Source: Paenibacillus alkaliterrae (GTDB taxonomy: Bacteria > Bacillota > Bacilli > Paenibacillales > Paenibacillaceae). From it: DNA of 64,000 nucleotides. This document shows positions 51,102 to 60,175 of the stretch, in pieces. Both the position numbers and the translations under genes were made by a program. Below the pieces are notes generated by a model. It worked only from the letters and a program-made list of their open reading frames with translations, was not told the DNA's origin and did no database searches. How positions within the stretch are numbered: the first letter of the stretch is position 1; the number at the start of each line of letters is the position of its first letter. Location of the stretch: assembly GCF_021532375.1 (NCBI RefSeq), contig NZ_JAKGAP010000006.1:1-64000 (forward strand), given 5' to 3'.

Positions 51102-51887
51102 CTATCTTATTTCCGATGGGCTTCGCCCCGTATACTGCTTGAATTGACGGCTGAAAAAGAAAATATCGCGGTACCCAAGCGCGTCAGCCACCTCGGTCAC
51201 GTTCATGCCTGCATGCATAAGCAAATGCTGCGCCCGTTCAATTCGGGTGCGAATCATATAGGTTTGGACCGACATGCCGATCATCTCTTTGAATTTCATC
51301 GAAAAATATCGCGGAGACAGCTGCGCTCTTATCGCCAAATCCTCCACGCGATGCATGATGCTCGGGTTTTGCCGCACGAAGTTAGCTACCTCATGAATGG
51401 CCTCCATCAGCTGATTGCTCGCCTTCTTCTCGACCGGGAGCTGATTATCCTCGCGAAGCAGATGAATCATTAGCTGCTTCAGCACGAGCTGCGCTTCCTC
51501 TTCCGCGGCATAGGTTTGTACGAGGAACAGTCTTACGTAACGCGAAAGCATATATTCGAAATCAACCGTGTCATTCAACTGCCTGTACCGATTAGGCACG
51601 TCATGAACATTTTCGTTTACGGCAAAGTGTATGTAAGACAGGACGAGCGGCCTTTGGGGATGATGGGTAGCGCTCGTATAATCGCCTGGCCGAAATAGAA
51701 AACAGCTTCCCGGCCCAACCTCGTAATGGGTACCGTTTACCTCGACCTCCCCTTCGCCGCTCCATACATAAAATAAATCATAATTGGCCATCGGTTTCTC
51801 GCGTCTCGCCCATCTCCAGCCCGGCTCGCATACGATTTTGGCAAAGGCCGGCAACAGGACGAGCGATTTAGGCGAAATGTGCAGCAT
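51102..51887 (-). CDS. AraC-family transcriptional regulator with cupin sensor
   Basis: A 261-aa protein. The N-terminal cupin (about 20-110) shows YDLFYVWSGEGEVEVNGTHYEVGPGSCFLFRPGDYTSATHH (as adjoining strands). The C-terminal AraC domain (about 160-260) has DLAIRAQLSPRYFSMKFKEM, ERAQHLLMHAGMNVTEVADALGY and FFFSRQFKQYTGRSPSE. It probably senses a sugar or metabolite and activates or represses a target. It is divergent from the aminotransferase gene with 216 bases between, which makes that gene a possible target. The ligand is unknown. Confidence 0.88.
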   Translation of the reverse strand: MLHISPKSLVLLPAFAKIVCEPGWRWARREKPMANYDLFYVWSGEGEVEVNGTHYEVGPGSCFLFRPGDYTSATHHPQRPLVLSYIHFAVNENVHDVPNRYRQLNDTVDFEYMLSRYVRLFLVQTYAAEEEAQLVLKQLMIHLLREDNQLPVEKKASNQLMEAIHEVANFVRQNPSIMHRVEDLAIRAQLSPRYFSMKFKEMIGMSVQTYMIRTRIERAQHLLMHAGMNVTEVADALGYRDIFFFSRQFKQYTGRSPSEIR

Positions 51888-52004
51888 AGCGCAACCTCCA
51901 GCTTATAAAGTCTTATATTTCAAGAAAATCTATGCCGTCATCATACAACAGCGATAAACTTTTGCGCAAGCGTTCTAAAATTTCGAAAAAATTTGCTCAC
52001 GGAA

Positions 52005-52034
52005 TGGTTTGCTGCACAAAAAAAATGTTATAAT
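52005..52034 (+). promoter_or_regulatory. candidate promoter of the aminotransferase gene
   Basis: TGGTTT (52005-52010), an 18-base spacer and a perfect TATAAT (52029-52034) lie 70 bases before the ATG. The weak -35 would fit activator dependence. Confidence 0.45.
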
Positions 52035-52103
52035 AGCACCCGATAAGCTGAAACGGCTATAATAATTACAAATGAATGATTTCGGAAGGATGGAATAAAG
52101 TCC

Positions 52104-53408
52104 ATGAACCCACTTGCTCAGCAGTTAAACGAGACGCTGCAATCGGAAAATCCCAACGTCTATGCGATGTTGTCAACCTTAGGCAAAGCGATTTATTTCC
52201 CGAAGGAGGGCATTCTCAGTCAGTCCGCCGAAGCGAAAACAAAAGCTACTAAATTCAACGCTACAATCGGAATTGCAACAGAAGGCGGGCAGCCGATGCA
52301 TCTCAAGGTCATTCAAGAGACGCTTTCCGCCTACAATCCGAAAGATATATATGAATATGCGCCTCCTGGAGGCAAACCCGAGCTTCGTGCCGCTTGGCGT
52401 ACCAAAATGATTAAAGAAAACCCTTCTCTTGAATCGAAAGGCTTCGGCAGCCCTGTCGTAACGAACGCGCTCACACACGGTCTCAGCATTGTAGCTGACC
52501 TGTTCGCCGATGCTGGCGACGCTGTCGTCATTCCGAACAAAAACTGGGAAAACTACGAGTTAACGTTCGGCGTCCGCCGCGGCGCGGAAATCGTAGAATA
52601 TCCTTTATATAATGATCAAACCCTCTTTAACAGCGCCGGTCTGCGCGAAGCGCTGCTTGCCCAGAAGGATAAAGGGAAAGCCATCGTCGTGCTGAACTTC
52701 CCGAACAATCCGACGGGCTACACGCCAGGACCAGCGGAGGGCGAAGAAATTATTGCAGCGATCCGGGATGCGGCAGAAGCCGGAATCCAGGTAGTTGCCG
52801 TAACCGATGATGCTTACTTCGGACTATTCTTCGAGGATTCCTTGCATGAGTCGTTGTTTTCAAAACTTGCCGACCTTCACCCGCGCGTTCTTGCCATTAA
52901 GATAGACGGTGCAACGAAGGAAGAATATGTATGGGGCTTCCGAGTAGGGTTTATCACTTACGCCTCATCTTCCGCCGCGACTTTGACAGCGCTGGAGCAA
53001 AAAACGCTTGGCATCATTCGCGCAACGATATCGAGCGGTCCGCATCCATCGCAAACGTTCGTCCTGCGCGCCTTGACATCGCCTGATTTTGAATCGCAAA
53101 AAGCGGAGAAATACGATATTATGAAGCGTCGCGCCAACCGCGTGAAAGCTCTGCTCGACAGCGGCCGTTACGGCGATGTATGGGGCTATTACCCGTTCAA
53201 CTCCGGTTACTTTATGTGCCTCAAGCTGAGCCATGTTTCCGCTGAAGCCGTTCGCGTTCATTTGCTGAACCAATATGGCATCGGCACGATTGCGCTAGGC
53301 GAGACCGACCTGCGCGTCGCGTTCTCCTGCATCGAGGAAGAACATCTCGAGGAGCTGTACGATACGATCTTCAAGGCGGTTAATGAATTGATTGCTGCGA
53401 AAGCTTAA
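52104..53408 (+). CDS. class I/II PLP-dependent aminotransferase
   Basis: A 434-aa fold-type I aminotransferase. ATEGGQPMHLKVIQETL is the substrate arm, YAPPGGKPELRAAW the motif before cofactor binding, and VLNFPNNPTGY the conserved Asn/Pro loop. VAVTDDAYFGL binds PLP (Asp and Tyr), and IDGATKEEYVWGFRVG contains the Schiff-base Lys followed by the phosphate-binding Arg. LRVAFSCIEEEHLEEL ends the domain. It belongs to a less-studied branch distinct from AspC and PatA, so the amino donor cannot be assigned. It is single, ended by a terminator. Confidence 0.85.
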   Translation: MNPLAQQLNETLQSENPNVYAMLSTLGKAIYFPKEGILSQSAEAKTKATKFNATIGIATEGGQPMHLKVIQETLSAYNPKDIYEYAPPGGKPELRAAWRTKMIKENPSLESKGFGSPVVTNALTHGLSIVADLFADAGDAVVIPNKNWENYELTFGVRRGAEIVEYPLYNDQTLFNSAGLREALLAQKDKGKAIVVLNFPNNPTGYTPGPAEGEEIIAAIRDAAEAGIQVVAVTDDAYFGLFFEDSLHESLFSKLADLHPRVLAIKIDGATKEEYVWGFRVGFITYASSSAATLTALEQKTLGIIRATISSGPHPSQTFVLRALTSPDFESQKAEKYDIMKRRANRVKALLDSGRYGDVWGYYPFNSGYFMCLKLSHVSAEAVRVHLLNQYGIGTIALGETDLRVAFSCIEEEHLEELYDTIFKAVNELIAAKA

Positions 53409-53471
53409 ATGTCAAGCGTAAACGGCTGTCTCCGTCCTCCGGCGGGAAAGCTCGTTTCGCGGTGAAATATA

Positions 53472-53533
53472 AAGCACCCCTGACTGCATGCCTCTCACTA
53501 ACAGGCAAGTGCAGCGCTCGGGGGTGTTTTTTT
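53472..53533. terminator. terminator after the aminotransferase gene
   Basis: CACCCC (53475-53480) pairs with GGGGTG (53521-53526), with further inner TGCA pairing, followed by TTTTTTT. It lies between converging genes. Confidence 0.8.
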
Positions 53534-53555
53534 CATTCCATTATCGGGGCGGGCA

Positions 53556-54803
53556 TTACTCTTCATCCATTTCTTTCTGCATTCTCTTCCGCAGCCGTGA
53601 AGGACGTATGGCGATATATGCAAGCGCGCCTGCCGCTGCAGCCGCTGCAGGTAAGTAGTATGACGACATGACTAGCGGAAGAGCGGCAAACAGCCATAGC
53701 AGCATAGAGCAGACAAGCATTGTGAGTCGGTCTACCTTCAAATATTGCTCCGCCCGCTGCTTTTCCGGAAGCGGATATACGTGCTTCCATACCGAATAAC
53801 GGTGAACATGACGCAAGCCTCCTAATTGGACAGAAAGTACGCTCATGAATAGACCATATACGAGGACGGAGCCCCAGCCGGACAAGGATACAGCATCGGC
53901 AAACCAGTAAATGACAAGACAGCCGAGCAGAAGCAAACGGATTACAATCCCGCCAATTTCCGTTCGGATGAGCGAAGCCGTATACAGGTAAACGAACGTA
54001 TTTCGATTCGAATACCGCACAACGCGGAGCAGCCAAGCTATATATGATCGCCTCGCCGTACTCGACGGTAAAGTAGGGACGTCAATAAATAGTCCAAAAA
54101 AAACGTAATAACGCTTGCGCGTCCTCGCTTCCTCGTAAATCAGCCTCTCCCATGGCAAACGGTGGCGGCTAGGAAGACGGTGCGCCAGGAGGAATGATAA
54201 GCAAACGAGTATGGAAAATAAAGCTGCTTGCCAAACCAGACACGTAAGCCATGCAGCTACGATAAGGGCGGTCAATGCCCAGCGGGTAAGTCTCATCAGC
54301 CTTCTCATGCCCGGCCACGTCATTTGCCGCTCTCTCCACGCCCCCCATACATTGCCTGCTTTCAACCCGGCGGCAATCATTGCAAGGAGCCAGCCCCCGC
54401 TTATGGCAGGGCCCTGATTATAAATAGGCAAATATAAAAGCAGTACGATCGCGGCAAGGATCGAGCAGCCCACCGTCGTATAGCGAAACGATAGACGCAG
54501 GTACCCATCCATATCCGCTTCACGCGGCATCATGAATACCGTATCGCCGGCTGCAAGCCAGGTACGCAGCGGACTCCAGCACAGGACGAGGGTTAGCGAA
54601 ATAACCCCTGTCGCCGCGACCGGAAAATTCGCAGGCAGCTGCCGGACCAATGTGATATAGCCAATAGCTGACGATATAAGGATAAGCGACATAAAGGCAG
54701 GAAAGCCGCTCTGCCCCATATATCTGAAGTAGGGCAGCGATTGTTCGCGGAAGTCCTTGGCACGACGGCTCCATATGGCTTCTAGCTCATGCCCCGCTCC
54801 CAT
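53556..54803 (-). CDS. ecsB: ABC transporter permease EcsB
   Basis: Membrane subunit (415 aa) of the EcsAB exporter, which influences protein secretion, regulated intramembrane proteolysis and competence in B. subtilis. The N-terminal LEAIWSRRAKDFREQSLPYFRYMGQSG is family-typical. Multiple helices follow (SLILISSAIGYITLV, GCSILAAIVLLLYLP, WALTALIVAAWLTCLVW, GSVLVYGLFMSVLSV, MLLWLFAALPLVM). The start shares one base with the ecsA stop. No ecsC gene follows, unlike the ecsABC order of B. subtilis. Confidence 0.9.
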   Translation of the reverse strand: MGAGHELEAIWSRRAKDFREQSLPYFRYMGQSGFPAFMSLILISSAIGYITLVRQLPANFPVAATGVISLTLVLCWSPLRTWLAAGDTVFMMPREADMDGYLRLSFRYTTVGCSILAAIVLLLYLPIYNQGPAISGGWLLAMIAAGLKAGNVWGAWRERQMTWPGMRRLMRLTRWALTALIVAAWLTCLVWQAALFSILVCLSFLLAHRLPSRHRLPWERLIYEEARTRKRYYVFFGLFIDVPTLPSSTARRSYIAWLLRVVRYSNRNTFVYLYTASLIRTEIGGIVIRLLLLGCLVIYWFADAVSLSGWGSVLVYGLFMSVLSVQLGGLRHVHRYSVWKHVYPLPEKQRAEQYLKVDRLTMLVCSMLLWLFAALPLVMSSYYLPAAAAAAGALAYIAIRPSRLRKRMQKEMDEE

Positions 54804-55552
54804 TAGCGATGGCCTCCGGTTACGAGCTTGTAGAAGGCATCCTCGAGAGAACCGCCGCGCATCTCCGTGCCTGCCGCCTGCCTAACGTCATCCAGAGTTC
54901 CTTGGGCTGCGATTTGACCATGGTGCATGACAATGAAGCGATCGCAGTAGGCTTCGACTGTAGAAAGAATGTGTGAGCTCATGAGAATGGCTGCGCCCTT
55001 CCGTTTCACTTCTACGAGCCGATCAAGCAACGAGCGAATGCCAAGCGGGTCCAGCCCGAGAAACGGCTCGTCGATAATATACAGCGGCGGATCCGCAAGC
55101 AGAGCGTTCATAATCATGACCTTCTGCTTCATTCCTTTGGATAAATGCGAGGCGAACGCTTTACGCTTCGGCAGCATTTGAAATTGCTCCAAAAGCTCTT
55201 CCGCGCGCGCTCCATATTGATCATCGTTCACGCTGTAAGCCATTCCCGTCAATCGCAAATGCTCCTCCACCGTAAGCTCGTCGAACAGCACAGGCGATTC
55301 CGGCACATAAGCAAATGACGCCCGGTACTGCTCAGTCTCCTCCTCCAGCGTTGCTCCGTCTACCTTTATCTCTCCGATCTGCGGCTTCATGAGTCCAAGA
55401 ATATGTTTAATCGTTGTGCTCTTGCCCGCTCCATTCAGGCCGATCAGTCCAACCATCTCGCCTGCCTTCACCTGAAAAGAAATATTATGCAGCACGGGCC
55501 TTCTTGGACTATAGCCGCCCGTTAACTGGTTTACCTGTAAAATTGCATCCAT
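54803..55552 (-). CDS. ecsA: ABC transporter ATP-binding protein EcsA
   Basis: A 249-aa ATPase. Walker A is GLNGAGKSTTIKHILGLM, the Q-loop region is YVPESPVLF, and Walker B is PLYIIDEPFLGLDP. The signature is the variant LSKGMKQKV instead of LSGGQ, typical of EcsA-type exporters. The H-loop is SSHILSTVEA. It pairs with EcsB. It is divergent from the histidine kinase gene; the 188-base gap should carry both promoters. Confidence 0.93.
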   Translation of the reverse strand: MDAILQVNQLTGGYSPRRPVLHNISFQVKAGEMVGLIGLNGAGKSTTIKHILGLMKPQIGEIKVDGATLEEETEQYRASFAYVPESPVLFDELTVEEHLRLTGMAYSVNDDQYGARAEELLEQFQMLPKRKAFASHLSKGMKQKVMIMNALLADPPLYIIDEPFLGLDPLGIRSLLDRLVEVKRKGAAILMSSHILSTVEAYCDRFIVMHHGQIAAQGTLDDVRQAAGTEMRGGSLEDAFYKLVTGGHR

Positions 55553-55641
55553 GACATCACCTTCAATATTACGATTTAGTACGAACTATTAACCAGCATA
55601 CCGAAAAGTACGGGTATTATCAAAAAAAATAGTAGTCATGT

Positions 55642-55647
55642 TATAAT
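55642..55647 (+). promoter_or_regulatory. candidate -10 element of the kinase operon
   Basis: A perfect TATAAT lies 93 bases before the kinase ATG. No convincing -35 hexamer is seen (TATCAA at 17 bases). Confidence 0.3.
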
Positions 55648-55740
55648 GGGAGCGAGAAATACCAATGAGAAGTCGCCCTTATACACATATGTCTTCCAAC
55701 GGCCAGTCCATCACTTCCCGATGAAAGGAAAAACGGAGCC

Positions 55741-57510
55741 ATGAGAAAACGACCGACCATTTTTCTTCAGCTAATCGTAGGATTCTCCTGTATTTTCCTT
55801 TTTTCCTTCTCGATCACGGGGTACTTTACCTACCGTCATTCCTCCCAAATCGTGCTCGACAAAACGACGCAGCTCCTGCTCGAATCGGTTATCCAAATGC
55901 GAGGAAAAACAGATGTGATGCTCGGCGAATTCGATCGTACTTCGCAAATGATCGCCTTCTCGCCAATGGTACAAAATTATTACTCCAATATCGTCCGTCA
56001 ACGGGGAAATGACCAATCCAAAGCGGAAATCGAACGATTTATGAAAAGCTTAAGCCGCTACAGCGGAACCGACTTCGGCATCACGATCCTCGATACGGAA
56101 GGCCGGTTTTATCAAAGCAATGAATCGCTCTTCTTATACTGGCGAACGCTTGAGGATCTGAAACGGAACAAATGGTATCCATTAATGGAAAGCGGGCAAG
56201 GACAGTTATTTTGGCTGTCTGGGCCTGCTTGGCGCAACGGACCGATTCCGGCCGTCATCGGCGTGCGGCTCCTTAACGATTTGTCAACAATGGATAAAAT
56301 CGGTAACCTATTTATTATATTTCCGGTAGAAGCGCTGGAACGGACTATTGAAGGAACTAGCATCGATCCTTCTCATAAAATCCAATTAATCGACCGACTG
56401 GGCACCATTCTTTACTCGACTGACCGGAACGAAATCGGGACGGAGCTGGACAGGAAGCTTCAAGAAACGATAGGGCAACAGAAATCCGATATTATAGCCT
56501 GGAAGGAACATGATATTCAAACTTATATTTCCTACAGCTCTTCCGACTACAGCGGATGGACGATCGCCTCATATATCAAAGCCTCTGAAGCTGTCAAAGA
56601 TGTGCTGAAAATTCAACGAACTGTGTTTATCGCCGGACTGTCAGGATTATTTGCGGCATTGCTGTTTACCGTCTTCTTCTCCTGGACGGTATCCCGGCCT
56701 ATCCGTTATTTAGGCAGGCGATTGACCCGACTGGAGAAGGGTCGCCTTCCGCTCGTTAAAAGTCCGTTTGTCAATCGCGAGGTCGAGCTCCTTTACAATA
56801 GCTTTAATGATATGATGGAACGTCTCGAGCAGACCGTTCAAGATTTATCGGAGAAGCAAATTAGCGAAAACCAAGCACAAATTATCGCGTTAAAAGCACA
56901 GTTTCGCCCGCATTTTTTATACAATTCATTAAACACAATCTATTGGCTGCTCATTGATGAAGGGCAAGAAAAAATTGCGCGAATAGTATTGACGCTAAGT
57001 GACCTGCTTCGTTATAGCATTCAGCCGGGAGCCGAAACGGTCACGGTCAAGGAGGATTTGGAGCAGTTGGAACGCTATATGCTGCTGGTGCAAGCACGGT
57101 ATGGCGACAAGCTTCAACTCGAAATCGACATCAAAGACGATTTGTTAAACTACCGCATCATGAAGCTGCTGCTACAACCTCTGGTGGAAAATGCTATGAC
57201 GCACGGTCTCGAATCAATTAAAGGAAGGCCTTGGCGGATTCGCATCGAGATTTCGAAACAGGGCCACACTCTCCGCTTTATCGTAGAAGACAACGGGAAG
57301 GGTATGACGGACGAAGAAATGGCCTCTGCCCTCCAATTCCCACATGATGCGGATCGACTTCACTTGATGAGCACAGGACTCGGGTTAGCCAATCTGCATT
57401 ATCGCGTCGGATTGATTTACGGGAAAGAGTATGGGTTACGGCTATATAAAAGCGAGATGGGCGGATTACGAGCCGAAGTCATTTTCCCTCTTATAGGAGA
57501 TGGTTATTGA
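55741..57510 (+). CDS. YesM-type sensor histidine kinase
   Basis: A 589-aa membrane kinase. The first helix is FLQLIVGFSCIFLFSFSITGYF (about 8-28). An extracellular sensor of about 260 residues follows, of the dCache-like layout. The second helix is VFIAGLSGLFAALLFTVFFSW (about 294-315), then HAMP. The His_kinase domain has FRPHFLYNSLN with phospho-acceptor His391. The HATPase part has VENAMTHGLE, VEDNGKGM and GLGLANLHYRV. It is followed by a solute-binding lipoprotein gene sharing one base and then by a response regulator. This suggests it perceives a sugar through that lipoprotein. Confidence 0.92.
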   Translation: MRKRPTIFLQLIVGFSCIFLFSFSITGYFTYRHSSQIVLDKTTQLLLESVIQMRGKTDVMLGEFDRTSQMIAFSPMVQNYYSNIVRQRGNDQSKAEIERFMKSLSRYSGTDFGITILDTEGRFYQSNESLFLYWRTLEDLKRNKWYPLMESGQGQLFWLSGPAWRNGPIPAVIGVRLLNDLSTMDKIGNLFIIFPVEALERTIEGTSIDPSHKIQLIDRLGTILYSTDRNEIGTELDRKLQETIGQQKSDIIAWKEHDIQTYISYSSSDYSGWTIASYIKASEAVKDVLKIQRTVFIAGLSGLFAALLFTVFFSWTVSRPIRYLGRRLTRLEKGRLPLVKSPFVNREVELLYNSFNDMMERLEQTVQDLSEKQISENQAQIIALKAQFRPHFLYNSLNTIYWLLIDEGQEKIARIVLTLSDLLRYSIQPGAETVTVKEDLEQLERYMLLVQARYGDKLQLEIDIKDDLLNYRIMKLLLQPLVENAMTHGLESIKGRPWRIRIEISKQGHTLRFIVEDNGKGMTDEEMASALQFPHDADRLHLMSTGLGLANLHYRVGLIYGKEYGLRLYKSEMGGLRAEVIFPLIGDGY

Positions 57511-58799
57511 TGTGCAAAATCACACTTTATTTCATGGCTCTACTTTGCCTCTTCTTGCCGGGCTGCAGCGTATATCAAACGCCAGAGCCGCTTCGAGATG
57601 CCACGAAGAACGCCTCCTCCGTCACCGAGCTGACCGTGTGGCTTTGGCCGGGAACCGGTCTCGAGCGGTTGATTAGCCAATATGAGGAGCAGCACCCGGA
57701 GTTGAAAATCAACATACAGATCTCTGAGTTTCAAGATGTGCACGACAATCTCCAGATAGCCTTTGCCGCTGGAAGCGGTGCACCTGACATTTGCCTGATC
57801 GAAACGGTTTATATTGATATGTTCAAATCGTTTCCGGCCCGTTTCCATAACATGCTCACGTATGGAGGTGCTGCCTTCAAAGAAGATTATCTCGACTGGA
57901 AATGGCAGCAAGCCCAGCAACCCGACGGTTCTTTCCTTTACGGGCTGCCGACCGATATCGGTCCCATTGCAATGATTTACCGAACCGATCTGTTCAAGCA
58001 AGCCGGCCTTCCGACGGACCGCGAGGAGGTCTCCCGCCTCATCGATTCCTGGGATGCCCTGCTCGAATCGGGCAAGACGGTACGGAGAACGACCGGAAAA
58101 GCGATGTTTGATAATTTATCAAATGTATACAGAAGCGGGATCAGCCAGCTCGATACCCTCTATTTTGACAAACAGACAGGCCAATTCATTGCCGATCAAA
58201 ATCCGGGTGTTAAGAGGGTATGGGCCAATACCGCGGAGGCTGCCGCGCGCCAATTGTCCGCCGGTATCCCCTCCTGGACACCGGAATGGGAAAAAGGCGC
58301 CAATACCGGAGAATTCGCCGTCATTCTAGCACCGGCCTGGATGATGGGGTTCATTAAAGAAAATGCACCGTATTCCGCCGGCAAATGGGACGTTACGCGG
58401 CTTCCGGAAGGAAGCGGCAACTGGGGCGGCTCCTTCCTTACGATGCCGAAAGAAGGCCGCCATCCGAAAGAGTCGTTCCAGCTGATTCAATGGCTCACCG
58501 CCCCTGAGCAGCAGTTGGATACGTTTATTCATAACGGAAATTTTCCGTCAACGCCCGCCGTATTCGACGACAATCAGATCAAACAGCTGCGGGATGAGTT
58601 TTTCAATGGGGCGCCAGTCGGCGAGATTTATTCCCAGGCTGCTAAATCAGTAAAGCCTGTCTACGAGGGACGTTTCTCGCGGAAAGCATTTGATGCTTTT
58701 GATGAAGCAATTCAGAAGCTTGAAATACAATCGGCCACGCCTGAACAGGCGTGGCGGGATGCGATCATACAAATCGAACAATCTATGCAAGAATACTGA
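57510..58799 (+). CDS. extracellular solute-binding lipoprotein placed between kinase and regulator
   Basis: A 429-aa CUT1-type solute-binding protein. The lipobox is FLPGC (Cys near residue 20) after a short signal peptide. Family segments are LTVWLWPGTGLERLI, AFAAGSGAPDICLIE, GLPTDIGPIAMIYRTDLF, APAWMMGFI, GSGNWGGSFLTMP and WLTAPEQQLDTFIHNGNFPSTP. It is clearly paralogous to the transport protein at 60176-61489. ATG at 57510 overlaps the kinase stop (TGATG); GGAGA precedes. Embedded between kinase and regulator and without its own permease, it is likely a sensory co-receptor. This is inferred, but similar arrangements exist (XylFII-LytS). Confidence 0.88.
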   Translation: MCKITLYFMALLCLFLPGCSVYQTPEPLRDATKNASSVTELTVWLWPGTGLERLISQYEEQHPELKINIQISEFQDVHDNLQIAFAAGSGAPDICLIETVYIDMFKSFPARFHNMLTYGGAAFKEDYLDWKWQQAQQPDGSFLYGLPTDIGPIAMIYRTDLFKQAGLPTDREEVSRLIDSWDALLESGKTVRRTTGKAMFDNLSNVYRSGISQLDTLYFDKQTGQFIADQNPGVKRVWANTAEAAARQLSAGIPSWTPEWEKGANTGEFAVILAPAWMMGFIKENAPYSAGKWDVTRLPEGSGNWGGSFLTMPKEGRHPKESFQLIQWLTAPEQQLDTFIHNGNFPSTPAVFDDNQIKQLRDEFFNGAPVGEIYSQAAKSVKPVYEGRFSRKAFDAFDEAIQKLEIQSATPEQAWRDAIIQIEQSMQEY

Positions 58800-58820
58800 C
58801 AACGGCGGTGAATATATATT

Positions 58821-59987
58821 ATGCGAATTTTAATCGTTGATGATGAACATGTGGTCCGAAATTCCATGTCTCGCATGATTAGGACTTATAGCGACAAGTA
58901 TGATGTCGAGGTTGCGGAAGACGGAGAAGAAGCGATTGCAATTTTACAACAGCAGCCGGCTGACTTGGTCATTTCCGACATCCGTATGCCGGTTATTGAC
59001 GGTATCCAGCTGTCCTCCTATATTCGGCAGCATTACCCTGATACTCACACCATACTTTTGACGGGATACGCCGATTTTGATTACGCCCTGCACGCCCTTC
59101 GGACTGACGTGTTTGACTATTTGTTGAAGCCGGCTTCCAAGGAGCGTATCATCGAATGTATCCAAAAGGTGGAGCAGATGCTCGAGCATCGGGAGAACAA
59201 TGAGAAGCTTGCTTTAAAGCGAAACCGGGATATGTTGGATAAGTTGATCATGGATTTACTGTACGGCTTGCCGATTTCAAACTGCGATGAGGACCTGTTT
59301 CCGCCCTACGATGATGTCATTTTATTTAGTTTGACCGCGAGCAGAGATATATTGTGGGAGCGGCCGATTCGTTTTTTCATCAAAAACGTACTGCTCGAAT
59401 TGCTTGAACCGGTCAGCACCCCTGTCATTGCGATCGAAGAAGGGCTAATTACCATTGTGCTTTTTGTTCGAGGCAAGGATCCGAAAACGTTGAGGCAGGA
59501 ATGCGTACGCAGTAAGGAAACCATTGAACAGCTGCTCAAGATCGAACTTCGCATGGGATACGGCGGCGAGTCCAAATCCATATCTGATATCAATATATTG
59601 TATATTCACAGCCTTAAAGAACTGGGTTTGCTAAATTGTTCGACTAATATGTCAGAACAGATGAACAGGCTGGTTCGTCTGACACTCGACTATATCGAAG
59701 CTGAATACGCCTCTGATCTTACGCTTGCTTCCGTCGCAGACAAGCTGGAGGTCAATCCGAACTACCTTAGCGGTCTGCTAAGATCCAAGACCGGTTTTAC
59801 GTTCACCCACCATCTCATTCAATACAGATTGGAGAAGGCCAAGGAACTGTTAGCCACGACTAATTTGAAAATATATCAAATTTGCGAACAGGTCGGCTAT
59901 GTGGATCAGGCTTACTTCAGCAGACTTTTCAAAGCTACCTTCGGCAAAACGCCCAATCAATACCGGGAGCAGGGCTCGGTGAAATAA
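58821..59987 (+). CDS. YesN-type response regulator, AraC output domain
   Basis: A 388-aa response regulator. The receiver domain (1-120) has IVDDEH, phospho-acceptor Asp53 in VISDIRMPVIDG, the switch Thr in ILLTGYADFDY and the conserved Lys in YLLKPASKE. A middle helical segment follows. The AraC domain is at about 290-388, with LASVADKLEVNPNYLSGLLR and IYQICEQVGYVDQAYFSRLFKATFGKTPNQYRE. It probably activates the downstream importer at 60176. It is 21 bases after the lipoprotein gene in the same operon and is followed by a terminator. Confidence 0.93.
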   Translation: MRILIVDDEHVVRNSMSRMIRTYSDKYDVEVAEDGEEAIAILQQQPADLVISDIRMPVIDGIQLSSYIRQHYPDTHTILLTGYADFDYALHALRTDVFDYLLKPASKERIIECIQKVEQMLEHRENNEKLALKRNRDMLDKLIMDLLYGLPISNCDEDLFPPYDDVILFSLTASRDILWERPIRFFIKNVLLELLEPVSTPVIAIEEGLITIVLFVRGKDPKTLRQECVRSKETIEQLLKIELRMGYGGESKSISDINILYIHSLKELGLLNCSTNMSEQMNRLVRLTLDYIEAEYASDLTLASVADKLEVNPNYLSGLLRSKTGFTFTHHLIQYRLEKAKELLATTNLKIYQICEQVGYVDQAYFSRLFKATFGKTPNQYREQGSVK

Positions 59988-60004
59988 CAACCCCTCCTTT
60001 CGGC

Positions 60005-60053
60005 AACCTTTATGATATCGGAACGTTACTCCGAGCATCGTGAGGTTTTTTTT
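60005..60053 (+). terminator. terminator of the kinase-lipoprotein-regulator operon
   Basis: AACCT..AGGTT stem with inner GAT/ATC and GGA/TCC pairs, then a run of eight T. Confidence 0.65.
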
Positions 60054-60097
60054 GATCCCTATCTGATATAAATCCAATATATCTAAGACTAGACCCG

Positions 60098-60126
60098 TGG
60101 GCATCGGCCAGTGAATCTCTTATACT
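60098..60126 (+). promoter_or_regulatory. promoter of the sugar importer operon
   Basis: TGGGCA (60098-60103), a 17-base spacer and TATACT (60121-60126). The -35 is weak, as expected for a promoter needing the AraC-type regulator. The cre-like site starts 4 bases after the -10. Confidence 0.5.
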
Positions 60127-60129
60127 TTT

Positions 60130-60143
60130 GGTAAGCGCTTACA
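60130..60143 (+). promoter_or_regulatory. CcpA catabolite-responsive element (cre)
   Basis: GGTAAGCGCTTACA differs by one base from the ideal TGTAAGCGCTTACA and has a perfect GTAAGCGCTTAC core. It overlaps the likely transcription start of the importer, the position for CcpA repression. Confidence 0.75.
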
Positions 60144-60175
60144 AGCGGCGCATCATTAAGAGGGGGATATCACAT

